Counted from the first letter of the stretch, positions 35,719 to 44,652 are shown. The stretch is 64,000 nt of DNA from Desulfurivibrio sp. (GCA_003605035.1 QZKJ01000060.1:1-64000), one strand, 5' to 3'. Made by a program: numbers and translations. Notes: a model not told the origin generated them from the sequence alone.

Positions 35719-36891
35719 TCATCCTTTGATGACGGCCAGAGGCCGCAATGCAACAATAACTTCTACCAGATCAAGCTGATTTTCAATTACCTCGTCAATA
35801 TTTTTGTATGCCCCGGCAGCTTCGTCAAGGTCACGCACATGCCGAATGGAGTGAATGATCCCCTGTTCCTCAAGTCTTTTCTGCTCCTCGGCCAGATTCA
35901 GCTGGCGCTGGGCCTGTTTGCGGCCCAGCTTGCGTCCCGCGCCATGGGCGCACGACTGGAAACTTTCCACATTGCCCTGGCCCCTGACAATATAACTCGG
36001 ACTGCCCTGAGACCCGGGGATGATGCCGATCTCCCCTTCCCTGGCGCTGGTCGCCCCCTTGCGATGCACCATGACATTGTGGTGAAAGTGCATCTCGAGC
36101 GCGGCATAGTTATGGGCGATGTTGATGATCGGGTCAAAGGTGACAAGGGGGACCACGGCCACCAGGGCGTCTTTTACCCGCTCCATCATCAGTCTCCGGT
36201 TGGCATAGGCAAATTCAACACAATAGCGCATCTCCCGCAGGTACTTCTGTCCAGCGGCATTTTCAACAGGGAGAAAAGCCAGTTGCCATTTTTCCGGGAT
36301 CTTTGATCCCCACTTGCGATTCAGCTCAATGGCCAGCCGGTTATAATGATTGGCCACCTTGTAGCCGAGGTTTCTGCTGCCGGAATGGATCATCAGCCAG
36401 ATGTGGCCGTCGCTGCCTTTCTGGATTTCGATGAAATGATTGCCTCCGCCCAGGGTGCCCAGCTGGGTGAGGGCATTGGTGTACTCCTCCATGATAATGG
36501 GGAAATCGGCGAGCGGACGGCCCGCGGTTGCCGGCATTAACGAGGGATCCTGTTTTTTTTTGTGATGCTGGAAACCAAGGGGCACGGTTTTTCTGATGCC
36601 CGACAGCACAGCCTTGATCTGGTCGGTGGCAAGCGTGGTCAGCGAGGTTTTCACCGCGCACATGCCGCAACCGATGTCGACTCCAACGGCATTGGGAATG
36701 ACCACCTCTTCAGTGGCCATTACCCCGCCGATGGGCATGCCGTAACCCTGGTGCGCATCGGGCATCACGGCGATATGTTTGAAAACGAAAGGAAGATTCG
36801 CCAGATTGCGGGCCTGCTCAAAGGCGCCTGCTTCGATATCGTCGAGCCAGAGTTTGATAGGCAGCTTTTCGCTGGTAATGATTCGTCTCAT
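35719..36891 (-). CDS. rtcB: RNA-splicing ligase RtcB
   Basis: GTP- and Mn-dependent ligase joining 2',3'-cyclic phosphate and 5'-OH RNA ends, used in RNA repair. Start placed at ATG 36891 with AGGAGG upstream, giving 390 residues; an earlier ATG would add 29 residues covering the ribosome-binding site. Motifs are MPDAHQGYGMPIGGV, GVDIGCGM (metal Cys), GGGNHFIE, HSGSRNLG and the guanylylated-His site SCAHGAGRKLGR. It heads a three-gene run without rtcA. Confidence 0.95.
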   Translation of the reverse strand: MRRIITSEKLPIKLWLDDIEAGAFEQARNLANLPFVFKHIAVMPDAHQGYGMPIGGVMATEEVVIPNAVGVDIGCGMCAVKTSLTTLATDQIKAVLSGIRKTVPLGFQHHKKKQDPSLMPATAGRPLADFPIIMEEYTNALTQLGTLGGGNHFIEIQKGSDGHIWLMIHSGSRNLGYKVANHYNRLAIELNRKWGSKIPEKWQLAFLPVENAAGQKYLREMRYCVEFAYANRRLMMERVKDALVAVVPLVTFDPIINIAHNYAALEMHFHHNVMVHRKGATSAREGEIGIIPGSQGSPSYIVRGQGNVESFQSCAHGAGRKLGRKQAQRQLNLAEEQKRLEEQGIIHSIRHVRDLDEAAGAYKNIDEVIENQLDLVEVIVALRPLAVIKG

Positions 36892-37129
36892 GCGGTAAGC
36901 CTCCTCCTCAGATGCAATGCCCCGGCAGACAGCAAGCCGGGCATTTCCTGCGTTGCGGCACTGGCCGGAAATCGTCAAAAAACCATGAAACGACGTTTCT
37001 CGCTCCCCAGGGATTCTTCATCTTTATCTAATACATATGGCTGAATGAGGAGTCAGGCAAGGCTTCATCATTAAAAAAATCATAACATATATTTTAAGCG
37101 GAGCCAGCAAAACTACCGAGATTTACCTG

Positions 37130-39334
37130 TCAGGCAAAAATGAGCTGATAAATGATTTTCCAGATGATCATGGACCCGCCCTGCTGGCCGACAAAGAACA
37201 GATGAGGCTGCGAACCCCTGGCCAGGCAGCGGAGGCCGTTGCCCCTGGCGTCAAGCATTGCCACCACCTCATCGCTGATCAGGTCCCGGATGCGGATCAT
37301 GTCATCCAGGCCGGCGGAGACGAGATGGCGGTTGTCATCCAGCACCAGCACCAGGGTTCTGCCGCCGGGATGGCCCGGCAGCTGCTGCAGACACTGGCCG
37401 CTGTGGATGTCCCACAGCTTTATTTCTTCCCCGCCGGCCGAGACAAAAAAATCCCCCTGCGGCGCCACGGCCAGGGAGTCTACCGGCCCGGCATGGGCCG
37501 CCAGCCGATGGAGGCATTTTTTCCCCCGGGCGGCCCAGATCTTTATTTCGCCGGCATCACTGCCGGTGACCAGATCAAGCCCCCTGCCCACAAAGGAAAG
37601 ACGGACCATCCGTTGGTCGTCCCAGGCCGTCACCGTTTTTTCCCGGCCCGTAGCGATGGTGCGGATCACCATGGCGCCGTCTGCCCCGCCGCTGGCAAAA
37701 AATCGGCCGTCACGGCTGAAGCAAAGAGCATTGACCGGGCCATGATGAAGATGGGACCGCCACAGCTCTGCATGACCTGCCCTGCTCTGCCAGAAGACGA
37801 CTTCGCCCTCCTCGGTCCCGGCGGCGATGATCCTGCCGTCGGGCGAGACGGCAAGCCCGCTGACAGCCTGCCCCCCGGTGCTGATGGTCGAGACCTTGCT
37901 GCCGCGGCCGTAATTGCGGATGCGAATGCGGTCATCCCCTCCTGCGCCGGCAATTTTTCTGCTGCCTGGCAGATAGACCAGATGCTCCACGGCGCGATCC
38001 GGGCTCGGCAAGGTCGCATAGCGCTGCACCCCGGCAATTTCCCGCTTATCGCCTTTGGGAAGCAGGCGATCGTAAATGCCGGCAAGAAAGGGATCCTTGA
38101 CAAATCTTTTCTCCCGCCAGGCCGCCAGCAGCGACTTGAGACAGGTTTCGTAGTGCAGCTGCTGGAGGTGATCTGTGATTTCTCGCTGCTTCTGCAGCCG
38201 CTGCCGGTCCTGCCGGTAGAGAGCAAGGGACTGCGGCGAGGAGCAGAGCAGAAAGCAGGGCAGGGAGGTCCGCTGTTGCCGGCTTTTCTCGAGCAGGTTG
38301 CGCACCTGCACCTTCAGCACAGCCAGCTGATCAGTCACGGAGCTGTCCACCATGGCCGCGTCAATCATCACCAGAATCCTTTCCAGGGGAAACAGGCCGG
38401 AATGGAGCTTGGCGAGAATCAGATTGTACACCGCCTCGGGCAGTCTGTCGTTTACCAGCAGGGCGTGCTGCAGCTTGATCAGACCCTCCCGCAACCTGCC
38501 GGTGGCAAAGCAGACAACCGCCTGGTTGTTGCAGGTCTCCGCCCGCAGATCGGTTTCAAGGCTATAATAGGGACAGTCAAGACCGTATGCCAGGCGATAG
38601 ATCCGGTTGACATCATGGCGCAGCGCGGTGACGTCCGGATAGCATTTTTCTGCCGGCGCCGCACATCTCTCCAGCACAGCCAGCAGCAAAGCCCCCTGGT
38701 TACGCAGATGATCCGGCAAGTGGGCGGCCTTCTGCTTGTCGCCTGCCCCTGGCTCACCTGCGAGCATGCTGCGCAGCAGGCCGCCCAGGCCCCTGACATC
38801 AGAGCCTCGGCCCTGTTCCTTGCCAGGCGCCTCCGGCCGGACGACCTCCTTGATTTTTGCCAGTGAGCCGTGGGTGATGATAATCCGCTCAGGCAGCAGT
38901 TGCTGATGTGCCAGGCCGTGGGCGTGGAGATATTCAACCCCGTGACAGAGCTGCATGAAAAGGGAGAGGATGCTTCTCAGGCTGGTTTGTCCGGCCCTGA
39001 TCCAGTCGGTCAGGGTGACGCCTTTGATTTCCTCCAGGAAATAGGCCGAGGCATCACCGGGAATAAGGCCGAAGCAGGCCTCCACATGGGGATGCATGCC
39101 GAGACGGACCCACTGGTGAATCCGTGTGGCAAAAGATTGCTGCTCCTCTGCTGTTCTGAACTGGGTGGCAAAGGGAATCCTGACCACCAGCTTTTCCTGC
39201 CGGCGGTGCAGAGAAAGACTATATTCGCTGTGCAGGGGGGCCAGGCGGATGCCGCTTACCACAAAAAAACCAAATATTTTGCGGCCGACAACCCAGTCGA
39301 TGCCGTCCCGGTTACAGAGATACGGACCTGTCAT
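37130..39334 (-). CDS. Degenerate protein kinase fused to a WD40 propeller
   Basis: 734-residue cytoplasmic protein. Residues ~25-215 have a protein-kinase-like layout (YLHAHGLAHQQLLPERIIIT aligns with the catalytic loop), but HRD is HQQ, the following Lys and Asn are Leu and Arg, the beta-3 Lys is Arg52 (KLVVRIPF) and no DFG motif is visible: a pseudokinase. A helical/TPR-like middle (~250-430) leads to seven WD40 blades (~440-734), for example FFASGGADGAMVIRT and DLVTGSDAGEIKIWA. Probably a scaffold, not an enzyme. It starts 22 nt after the M48 peptidase gene. Confidence 0.8.
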   Translation of the reverse strand: MTGPYLCNRDGIDWVVGRKIFGFFVVSGIRLAPLHSEYSLSLHRRQEKLVVRIPFATQFRTAEEQQSFATRIHQWVRLGMHPHVEACFGLIPGDASAYFLEEIKGVTLTDWIRAGQTSLRSILSLFMQLCHGVEYLHAHGLAHQQLLPERIIITHGSLAKIKEVVRPEAPGKEQGRGSDVRGLGGLLRSMLAGEPGAGDKQKAAHLPDHLRNQGALLLAVLERCAAPAEKCYPDVTALRHDVNRIYRLAYGLDCPYYSLETDLRAETCNNQAVVCFATGRLREGLIKLQHALLVNDRLPEAVYNLILAKLHSGLFPLERILVMIDAAMVDSSVTDQLAVLKVQVRNLLEKSRQQRTSLPCFLLCSSPQSLALYRQDRQRLQKQREITDHLQQLHYETCLKSLLAAWREKRFVKDPFLAGIYDRLLPKGDKREIAGVQRYATLPSPDRAVEHLVYLPGSRKIAGAGGDDRIRIRNYGRGSKVSTISTGGQAVSGLAVSPDGRIIAAGTEEGEVVFWQSRAGHAELWRSHLHHGPVNALCFSRDGRFFASGGADGAMVIRTIATGREKTVTAWDDQRMVRLSFVGRGLDLVTGSDAGEIKIWAARGKKCLHRLAAHAGPVDSLAVAPQGDFFVSAGGEEIKLWDIHSGQCLQQLPGHPGGRTLVLVLDDNRHLVSAGLDDMIRIRDLISDEVVAMLDARGNGLRCLARGSQPHLFFVGQQGGSMIIWKIIYQLIFA

Positions 39335-39356
39335 GATGCGGGGTGCGGAACATTAT

Positions 39357-40796
39357 TCAACTGTCTTTTTCAATCTTTCTTATCCTTTCGAGAATTTCCT
39401 GTGTTTCCCTTATGTCATGGCCTGAGGTGGAAAGGGCCAGCGCCTTTTTCAGGTGAAAGGTGCTGGTGGTGAAATTGCCTTCATAAAAGAAATTCTTGCC
39501 CAGATAGAGATGGGAAAGGGCCTGATTCCCCTTTTTGGACTCGATCTGGGCGAGCTGGAAATAGGCCTTGGGATAATCAATGCTGCTGTCCAGCACCTGC
39601 CTGTACAGGACCTCGGCCCGCTGGTCATTGCCGGACTGCTGGAGAGCCAGGGCGAGATAGAAGGTGCTGTACCAGCTGCCCGGATCCTTATTGCGGGCAT
39701 CTTCCAGATACATCAGCGCGGTTTCGAGCTGTCCCCATTGCAGATAGATCAGGCCCAGGTCGGCGAGGAGAATAGGCTGGTCCGGGTAATGCTGCATGAC
39801 CTGCCGCATCTTCTCCACGGCCTGCTCATAATTGCCGGTGGCTCTGTCCGCCAGAGCCAGGCCGTAGACGGCCATCAGTCTGACATCCTCGTCCGTCGCC
39901 TCCCTGACTTCTTTCCGATATTTGCCATACAGTTTCTGCGGCTCCAGGGTCAGGGAAGCCACCCTTTTCTGCATGCGGCGAAAGGCAAACTGATCGAAGC
40001 TGCGAAACTCCGCCTCACCCTTGACATGGATCAGATCCTCAACATATCCCATGCGGAGCTTGGGCTGGGGATGGGTCAGCAGATACGGCGGGACATTGCC
40101 CATCCTGATTTTTGATTCCTTGTACATCTTGTTCAGCATGGTGAGCATGTCACGGGGGTTGCGCTGCTGACTTTCCATCAGATTGAAACTGATGCGGTCC
40201 GCCTCCTCCTCGTCCTGCCGGGTAAAGGCCAGGCTCATGGCGGCGCCGGTGGCCATGCCACCGGTGACCAGCGCCTGGGAGAGCGCGCCGCCGCCAAGGG
40301 CGATGCCCGCCAGCATCAAGGCCAGGGTGCTGGCGGTGATCTTGGTTGACTTTTCTATGCGATCGGCAATGTGGCGGCTGATGACATGGCCGCACTCATG
40401 GGCCAGGACGCTGACGAATTCACCTTCAGTATCCATGGAGTTGATAATGCCCGAGTGAAAAAAGATCAGGCCGGAAGGGGTGGCAAAGGCGTTGAATTCC
40501 TTGTTGTCGATGACATAGAAATGATAATCGAAGAACTGCGGACCGGCATGGGCGAGAATGGAATCGCCAAGCTGATTGACATACTGGCTGACGTCAAGCT
40601 CGTCAATCAGTTTGAGTTCCTTGCGGATAATGGCCAGCATGTTTTCGCCATACTCCTTTTCCTCCTTGATGGAAAAGGCATGCGCAGCAGACGGTGAGAA
40701 CAGGGTCAGACAGTTAGCCGGGAAGAAGAGCAGCAGGATAACCAGGGCGACAAAACGCTTAAAGGCGACAAATGAATGAATGGTTAATATCGACAA
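39357..40796 (-). CDS. M48 metallopeptidase with TPR domain (BepA-like)
   Basis: 479-residue periplasmic protease/chaperone similar to BepA/YfgC, which works on outer-membrane protein assembly. Signal peptide at ~15-41, then the peptidase M48 domain with HECGH (zinc site, ~130) and the third ligand region EEEADRISFNLM, and TPR repeats from ~300 to the end. The active-site residues are intact. First gene of an apparent two-gene operon with the pseudokinase–WD40 gene; divergent from recN. Confidence 0.9.
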   Translation of the reverse strand: MSILTIHSFVAFKRFVALVILLLFFPANCLTLFSPSAAHAFSIKEEKEYGENMLAIIRKELKLIDELDVSQYVNQLGDSILAHAGPQFFDYHFYVIDNKEFNAFATPSGLIFFHSGIINSMDTEGEFVSVLAHECGHVISRHIADRIEKSTKITASTLALMLAGIALGGGALSQALVTGGMATGAAMSLAFTRQDEEEADRISFNLMESQQRNPRDMLTMLNKMYKESKIRMGNVPPYLLTHPQPKLRMGYVEDLIHVKGEAEFRSFDQFAFRRMQKRVASLTLEPQKLYGKYRKEVREATDEDVRLMAVYGLALADRATGNYEQAVEKMRQVMQHYPDQPILLADLGLIYLQWGQLETALMYLEDARNKDPGSWYSTFYLALALQQSGNDQRAEVLYRQVLDSSIDYPKAYFQLAQIESKKGNQALSHLYLGKNFFYEGNFTTSTFHLKKALALSTSGHDIRETQEILERIRKIEKDS

Positions 40797-40866
40797 TTGC
40801 AGCGGCCTTTTTGATGGGGGAAAAATTAAGAAAGGCTCGGGGAAAAAGGATTATTGGCAAATGAAA

Positions 40867-40896
40867 TTGACAACAACTCAGTAAAAAATGTATTTT
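40867..40896 (+). promoter_or_regulatory. Possible promoter upstream of recN
   Basis: TTGACA (40867-40872), an 18-nt spacer and TATTTT (40891-40896), about 165 nt before the recN ATG. The -10 is weak. I could not identify a LexA box, although recN is SOS-controlled in many bacteria. The rest of 40797-41062 shows no gene. Confidence 0.35.
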
Positions 40897-41062
40897 GTTG
40901 TTTTACCATTTGACTGTCTCGCAAAAAGCCGCTCGACAGCCGAGCAGTGCATGATAAGTTACTGATTTATCGTCACGAAAATTCGGCGCCAGGACTTTTT
41001 TGCGAATCCATCACCATGTCAAACGATTATCAATGAACAATCATCATTTGTCAATTTAAAAA

Positions 41063-42727
41063 ATGCTCCGCGAGCTGCACATCACCAACCTGGCCCTCAT
41101 CGAAAAACTGTCGCTGGTCTTTGCCGGCGGCCTTTCCGTGCTTACCGGCGAGACCGGCGCCGGCAAGTCCATCATCCTGCAGGCCATCCATCTGTTGTCA
41201 GGCGGCAAGGGCTCTGCCGCCTGGGTCAGAAGCGGCACCGACAGCACCACCATCGAGGCCCTTTTCGAGGTTGGCGACGATCATTCCCAGGTCCTGGAAA
41301 AACTGCGGGAGCAGGGATTTGAGACAGACGGCGCCATCGTCATCAAGAGGGTGCTGTCGGAAAACGGCCGCAGCCGCTTTTATATCAACGGCAGCCCGGC
41401 CACGGCCAGGATCACCGGCGAACTGGCGGAAAACCTGTTCAGCGTGGCCAGCCAGCACGATCATCAGCAGCTGCTCGCCGGCCGTTATCATCTTGATTTC
41501 ATTGATGCCGTGGGCGGCCTCTGGCAGCAGCGTCTCGATTTTTCCAAGCAATACGACGAGTGGCAGCAGAAAAAAAATGAATATGAGGATCTCCACCGCA
41601 GAGAAAGGGAAAAGGAACAGCGTAAGGATTTTCTCTCCTTCCAGGTACGGGAGATCACGGACGCCAGAATCATCCCCCAGGAAGATGACAGGCTGGTCAT
41701 GGAAAAACAGCGGCTCAAGAGCGCTGACGACCTGAACCGGCTGGGCAGGAAAAGTTATTCACTGCTCTACGACGCCATCGACCCCTTGGCGCAGATGCGT
41801 AAAAATCTGGCGCAGATGACCGAACTTGACCCGGGCGTCGCCGCCCTCTCCGAGGAGGTCGCCGGCCTCACCTATCAGCTGGAGGAAAAACTGACGGCAC
41901 TGCGTGATTACCTCGATGCCATCACCGACAACCCCCAGGCCCTGGAGACGGTCATGGCCCGCCTTGATGTGCTGCAGCAGCTGAAAAGAAAATACGGCCC
42001 TGAACTTGCCGACGTCATCAGCTACGGCAGCAACGCGGCAAGGGAGCTGGAGGAACTGGAGGCCCTGGATGTCCGCCTGGAAAAACTGGCCAGGGAACGG
42101 CAAACCATGGAAGAGGCGCTGCTCAAAGCCGCCGGCCAGTTGTCCGGGGCGCGGCGCAAAACAGCGCTGGAACTGGAAGTAACCATCAGAAACGAACTGC
42201 AGTCCCTCTGCCTTGACCGCGCTCTGTTTACCATACAATTTGCCGAGGGCGAACCGGACCTCGCCTCCCTTGGCCGCACCGGTGGCGACCGGCCTGCCTT
42301 CATGTTCTCGGCCAATCCCGGGGAGCCGGTCAAACCAATTGCCCAGATCGCCTCAGGCGGTGAGTTATCACGCCTGCTGCTGGCCCTCAAATGCCTGCTG
42401 GCCCGCAGGGACCAGGTGGAAACCGTCATCTTTGACGAGGTGGACACCGGCATCAGCGGCAAGGCGGCGGAGTCGGTGGCCAGAAAAATCAAGGAACTGG
42501 CCAGCCATCATCAGGTGATCTGCATCACCCATCTGGCCCAGATCGCCTCCTGCGCCCATGACCATTACCGGGTGAGCAAGCATGTCAGCAATGACCGGAC
42601 CCACACCGCCATTGTTCTTCTCGATGAAGCGCAGAAAGTGACGGAACTTGCCGGCATGCTCGACGGTGATTCAGTCACCCCGCGGACCCTGGCCTATGTC
42701 ACGGAACTGATCAACCGCAACCAATAA
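41063..42727 (+). CDS. recN: DNA repair protein RecN
   Basis: SMC-like ATPase of double-strand-break repair. The 554 residues have an N-terminal Walker A (GETGAGKSIILQAIHLL), a central coiled coil (~155-365), the ABC signature ASGGELSRLLLALKCLL, Walker B VIFDEVDTGISG and the late CITHLAQIA. Length is as expected. Followed by the PP-loop gene after 17 nt. Confidence 0.97.
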   Translation: MLRELHITNLALIEKLSLVFAGGLSVLTGETGAGKSIILQAIHLLSGGKGSAAWVRSGTDSTTIEALFEVGDDHSQVLEKLREQGFETDGAIVIKRVLSENGRSRFYINGSPATARITGELAENLFSVASQHDHQQLLAGRYHLDFIDAVGGLWQQRLDFSKQYDEWQQKKNEYEDLHRREREKEQRKDFLSFQVREITDARIIPQEDDRLVMEKQRLKSADDLNRLGRKSYSLLYDAIDPLAQMRKNLAQMTELDPGVAALSEEVAGLTYQLEEKLTALRDYLDAITDNPQALETVMARLDVLQQLKRKYGPELADVISYGSNAARELEELEALDVRLEKLARERQTMEEALLKAAGQLSGARRKTALELEVTIRNELQSLCLDRALFTIQFAEGEPDLASLGRTGGDRPAFMFSANPGEPVKPIAQIASGGELSRLLLALKCLLARRDQVETVIFDEVDTGISGKAAESVARKIKELASHHQVICITHLAQIASCAHDHYRVSKHVSNDRTHTAIVLLDEAQKVTELAGMLDGDSVTPRTLAYVTELINRNQ

Positions 42728-42744
42728 CCGGATTTTTCACAGCA

Positions 42745-43758
42745 ATGGACAAGCAAGCGACGGCGATCGCCCTCTTTTCCGGCGGTCTGGACAGCATCCT
42801 GGCCTGCCGGGTGGTGGCGGCCCAGGGAGTCAGGGTCAGGGCCATCAAATTCGTCACCCCCTTTTTCGACCACGACCTGCTTGCCGCAACAGGGCAATAC
42901 AGTAAAAAAATCAAAGAAAAATATGATATCGAGGTCGACATCAGAGATATCACCGATCCCTATCTCGACATGCTGCACGATCCGCCCCACGGTTTCGGCA
43001 AGCACTTCAATCCCTGCATCGACTGCAAGATCCTCATGCTCAGCGAGGCCAGAAAACTGCTGGCCGAGCATCATGCCTCGCTGATCATCACCGGCGAGGT
43101 GGTCGGCCAGCGGCCCATGTCACAACGCAAGGATACCCTGCGCGTCATTGAACGCGACAGCGGCACCGATTCTCTGCTGCTGCGGCCCCTCTGCGCCAGG
43201 AGCCAGAAACCGACTGCAGCCGAACTCTCCGGCATCATCGACCGGGAGAGGCTGCCGTATTGCAGCGGCCGGGGCAGAGCAAAACAGATCGAACTGGCCG
43301 CCTCCTTCGGCATAAGCGACTACCCGAATCCGGCCGGCGGCTGCGTGCTGACCGACCCCAATCTGGCCAGGCGGGTCAGGATGCTCTACCGGCAGAAAGG
43401 CCTGGTCAACCGGGACAATGTCCTTTTCCTGCTGGTCGGCCGGCAGTTCAGACTGCCCCATGGCGGCTGGCTCGCCATCGGCCGCAGTCAGGAAGAAAAC
43501 GCCGTGGTCCAGCAGCTTCGCCGGCCGGGGGATCTGCTTTTAACGCTTACCGACCGGCCAGGCCCCACCGCCCTGCTGCGTTATGCGGCTCACCCCGAGG
43601 ATATCAACCTCAGCGCGGCGCTGGTTGTCCGCTACGGCAGGAAAATCCCCGGCGGTCCGCTGGCAGCAGAGGTACAAGTGAGCCGGGATCAGCAGGTTAC
43701 CTTGCTGCGCACCCCTCCCCTGCCTGACGAACAACTTGCCGGCTTAACCATTATTTAA
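42745..43758 (+). CDS. PP-loop ATPase related to tRNA thiolation enzymes
   Basis: 337 residues with an N-terminal PP-loop (LFSGGLDSILACRVV) and adenylation core (~1-180) resembling ThiI/MnmA-type thiouridylases, including HFNPCIDCKILML and LIITGEVVGQRPMSQ. CIDC and the later GGCVLTDP supply Cys residues that could bind a cluster or carry sulfur. The C-terminal third (~220-337) is a separate domain. Homologues are often labelled tRNA thiouridylase-like without proof. Follows recN by 17 nt, so probably co-transcribed. Confidence 0.72.
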   Translation: MDKQATAIALFSGGLDSILACRVVAAQGVRVRAIKFVTPFFDHDLLAATGQYSKKIKEKYDIEVDIRDITDPYLDMLHDPPHGFGKHFNPCIDCKILMLSEARKLLAEHHASLIITGEVVGQRPMSQRKDTLRVIERDSGTDSLLLRPLCARSQKPTAAELSGIIDRERLPYCSGRGRAKQIELAASFGISDYPNPAGGCVLTDPNLARRVRMLYRQKGLVNRDNVLFLLVGRQFRLPHGGWLAIGRSQEENAVVQQLRRPGDLLLTLTDRPGPTALLRYAAHPEDINLSAALVVRYGRKIPGGPLAAEVQVSRDQQVTLLRTPPLPDEQLAGLTII

Positions 43759-43769
43759 TAAGAGAAATC

Positions 43770-43798
43770 TTGACACCCTGTGCTCCAATTTGCTAAAA
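43770..43798 (+). promoter_or_regulatory. Putative tRNA-Thr promoter
   Basis: TTGACA (43770-43775), 17-nt spacer, CTAAAA (43793-43798), 14 nt before the mature tRNA 5' end; position and -35 fit, -10 is weak. Confidence 0.45.
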
Positions 43799-43812
43799 GA
43801 CGGCAACCTGAG

Positions 43813-43888
43813 GCCACCTTAGCTCAGTTGGTAGAGCATCGGATTCGTAACCCGAAGGCCGCCGGTTCGATCCCGGCAGGTGGCTCCA
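43813..43888 (+). tRNA. tRNA-Thr (CGT)
   Basis: Folds as a 76-nt cloverleaf: acceptor GCCACCT/AGGTGGC, D-arm GCTC…GAGC, anticodon loop TTCGTAA with anticodon CGT (reads ACG), T-arm GCCGG-TTCGATC-CCGGC, encoded CCA. The anticodon stem TCGGA/CCCGA closes on an A·C mismatch next to the loop. It marks the left edge of the AT-rich island. Confidence 0.95.
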
Positions 43889-43949
43889 TTCGTAAAATCA
43901 ACAAGTTATGATACAAGTATAAAGCAGCTTTTATGGGCAATATTCTTTA

Positions 43950-43971
43950 TTTCCCCACATCTTTCCCCACA
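43950..43971. repeat. Direct repeat TTTCCCCACA x2
   Basis: Two exact 10-mers (43950-43959, 43962-43971) separated by 2 nt, 62 nt past tRNA-Thr. Such short direct repeats near a tRNA 3' end could be arm-type integrase binding sites; no integrase gene is present and I found no second copy of the tRNA end downstream. Confidence 0.4.
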
Positions 43972-43984
43972 CTCCAAACACAAA

Positions 43985-44013
43985 AAAGCGGCACCCACTT
44001 AGTGGATACCGCC
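43985..44013 (-). terminator. Terminator of the TAC operon (copy 1 of a repeated hairpin)
   Basis: On the minus strand GCGGTATCCAC, loop TAA, GTGGGTGCCGC followed by TTTTTT: an imperfect 11-bp stem plus U-tract. It closely resembles the terminator at 45638-45670. Confidence 0.7.
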
Positions 44014-44046
44014 TTCATGTGTGACTGAATGTCGCAGATTGATTTT

Positions 44047-44151
44047 TTACGACTTACATATACCGCAAGGTTTATACCCGGCGCTGATAGCTGCGTTTCT
44101 GTCTTGAAAATTCACGGTACAGTTTCGGCAATCGTAATATTTGCAACCAAC
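44047..44151 (-). pseudogene. Remnant of an Ada-like zinc-finger domain
   Basis: After the SecB-like stop (TGA) and a TAG two codons later, the same frame stays open for 34 codons to TAA at 44047. It encodes VGCKYYDCRNCTVNFQD, RNAAISAGYKPCGICKS, matching the pattern of Ada-type or nuclease-tail zinc fingers (C-x4-C-x2-C … AGY-PC-x2-C). No start codon or ribosome-binding site is evident, so it looks like a stranded C-terminus rather than a gene. Two stops separate it from the SecB-like ORF. Confidence 0.5.
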
Positions 44152-44160
44152 CTAGACAAA

Positions 44161-44652
44161 TCAACTATCCTTAGAAACTGAAGATGTTTTTTTAACTCTT
44201 ACTTTCTTCGGCTTCCTAATGGACTCTTTTTTTGAATCATTCGTAACTGCCTTTCGATCCGCATAGTCTAGAAGAAAGGAGTATGTTGGCAATGTGTAAC
44301 AAGGCCATGGACCTCGGGATGTAATTGTTATCAAGAACTCTCTGGCAGCAGCGTATATGATGGACGCCCCATTTATTTTTAGCAACTTTTCTTTATCTGG
44401 CCAGTCATCAGCTACTGAAAACATCCCTATCGCAACTAAATGTATGATATAAGGAATAGGTTTTTCTTCGTTTTTTGGTTCGACAAAAATATTAATTGCG
44501 AGTTGAAAATTATTAGGCTTATCTGTTTCCTGAAGTTCCGACTGGACCAAGGGAAAAGTTACTTCATCAGTTTCTGAACCAACATATTCCGGATCTGCAG
44601 TAACCGAAACGTGAGGGAAGAAATAATGATCAAGACGCAATGGCGTATTCAT
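44161..44652 (-). CDS. SecB-like chaperone of a toxin–antitoxin–chaperone (TAC) module
   Basis: 163 residues with the SecB fold pattern: strands FQLAINIFVEP, PYIIHLVAIGMFSVAD (compare SecB 'GIFSI') and then INGASIIYAAAREFLITIT followed by SRGPWPCYTLPTYSF, the helix and LPT-type segment of SecB. The tail is Lys/Ser-rich. It overlaps the antitoxin gene by 23 nt, AAGGA upstream of the ATG. In known TAC systems this chaperone protects the antitoxin's C-terminal extension from degradation; that role is inferred from family and gene order. Confidence 0.85.
   Translation of the reverse strand: MNTPLRLDHYFFPHVSVTADPEYVGSETDEVTFPLVQSELQETDKPNNFQLAINIFVEPKNEEKPIPYIIHLVAIGMFSVADDWPDKEKLLKINGASIIYAAAREFLITITSRGPWPCYTLPTYSFLLDYADRKAVTNDSKKESIRKPKKVRVKKTSSVSKDS

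Noticed and set aside
37202-38866. 554-codon ORF opposite the pseudokinase–WD40 gene
   Set aside because: A long antisense frame caused by high GC; it has no domain pattern, whereas the minus strand shows regular WD40 repeats.
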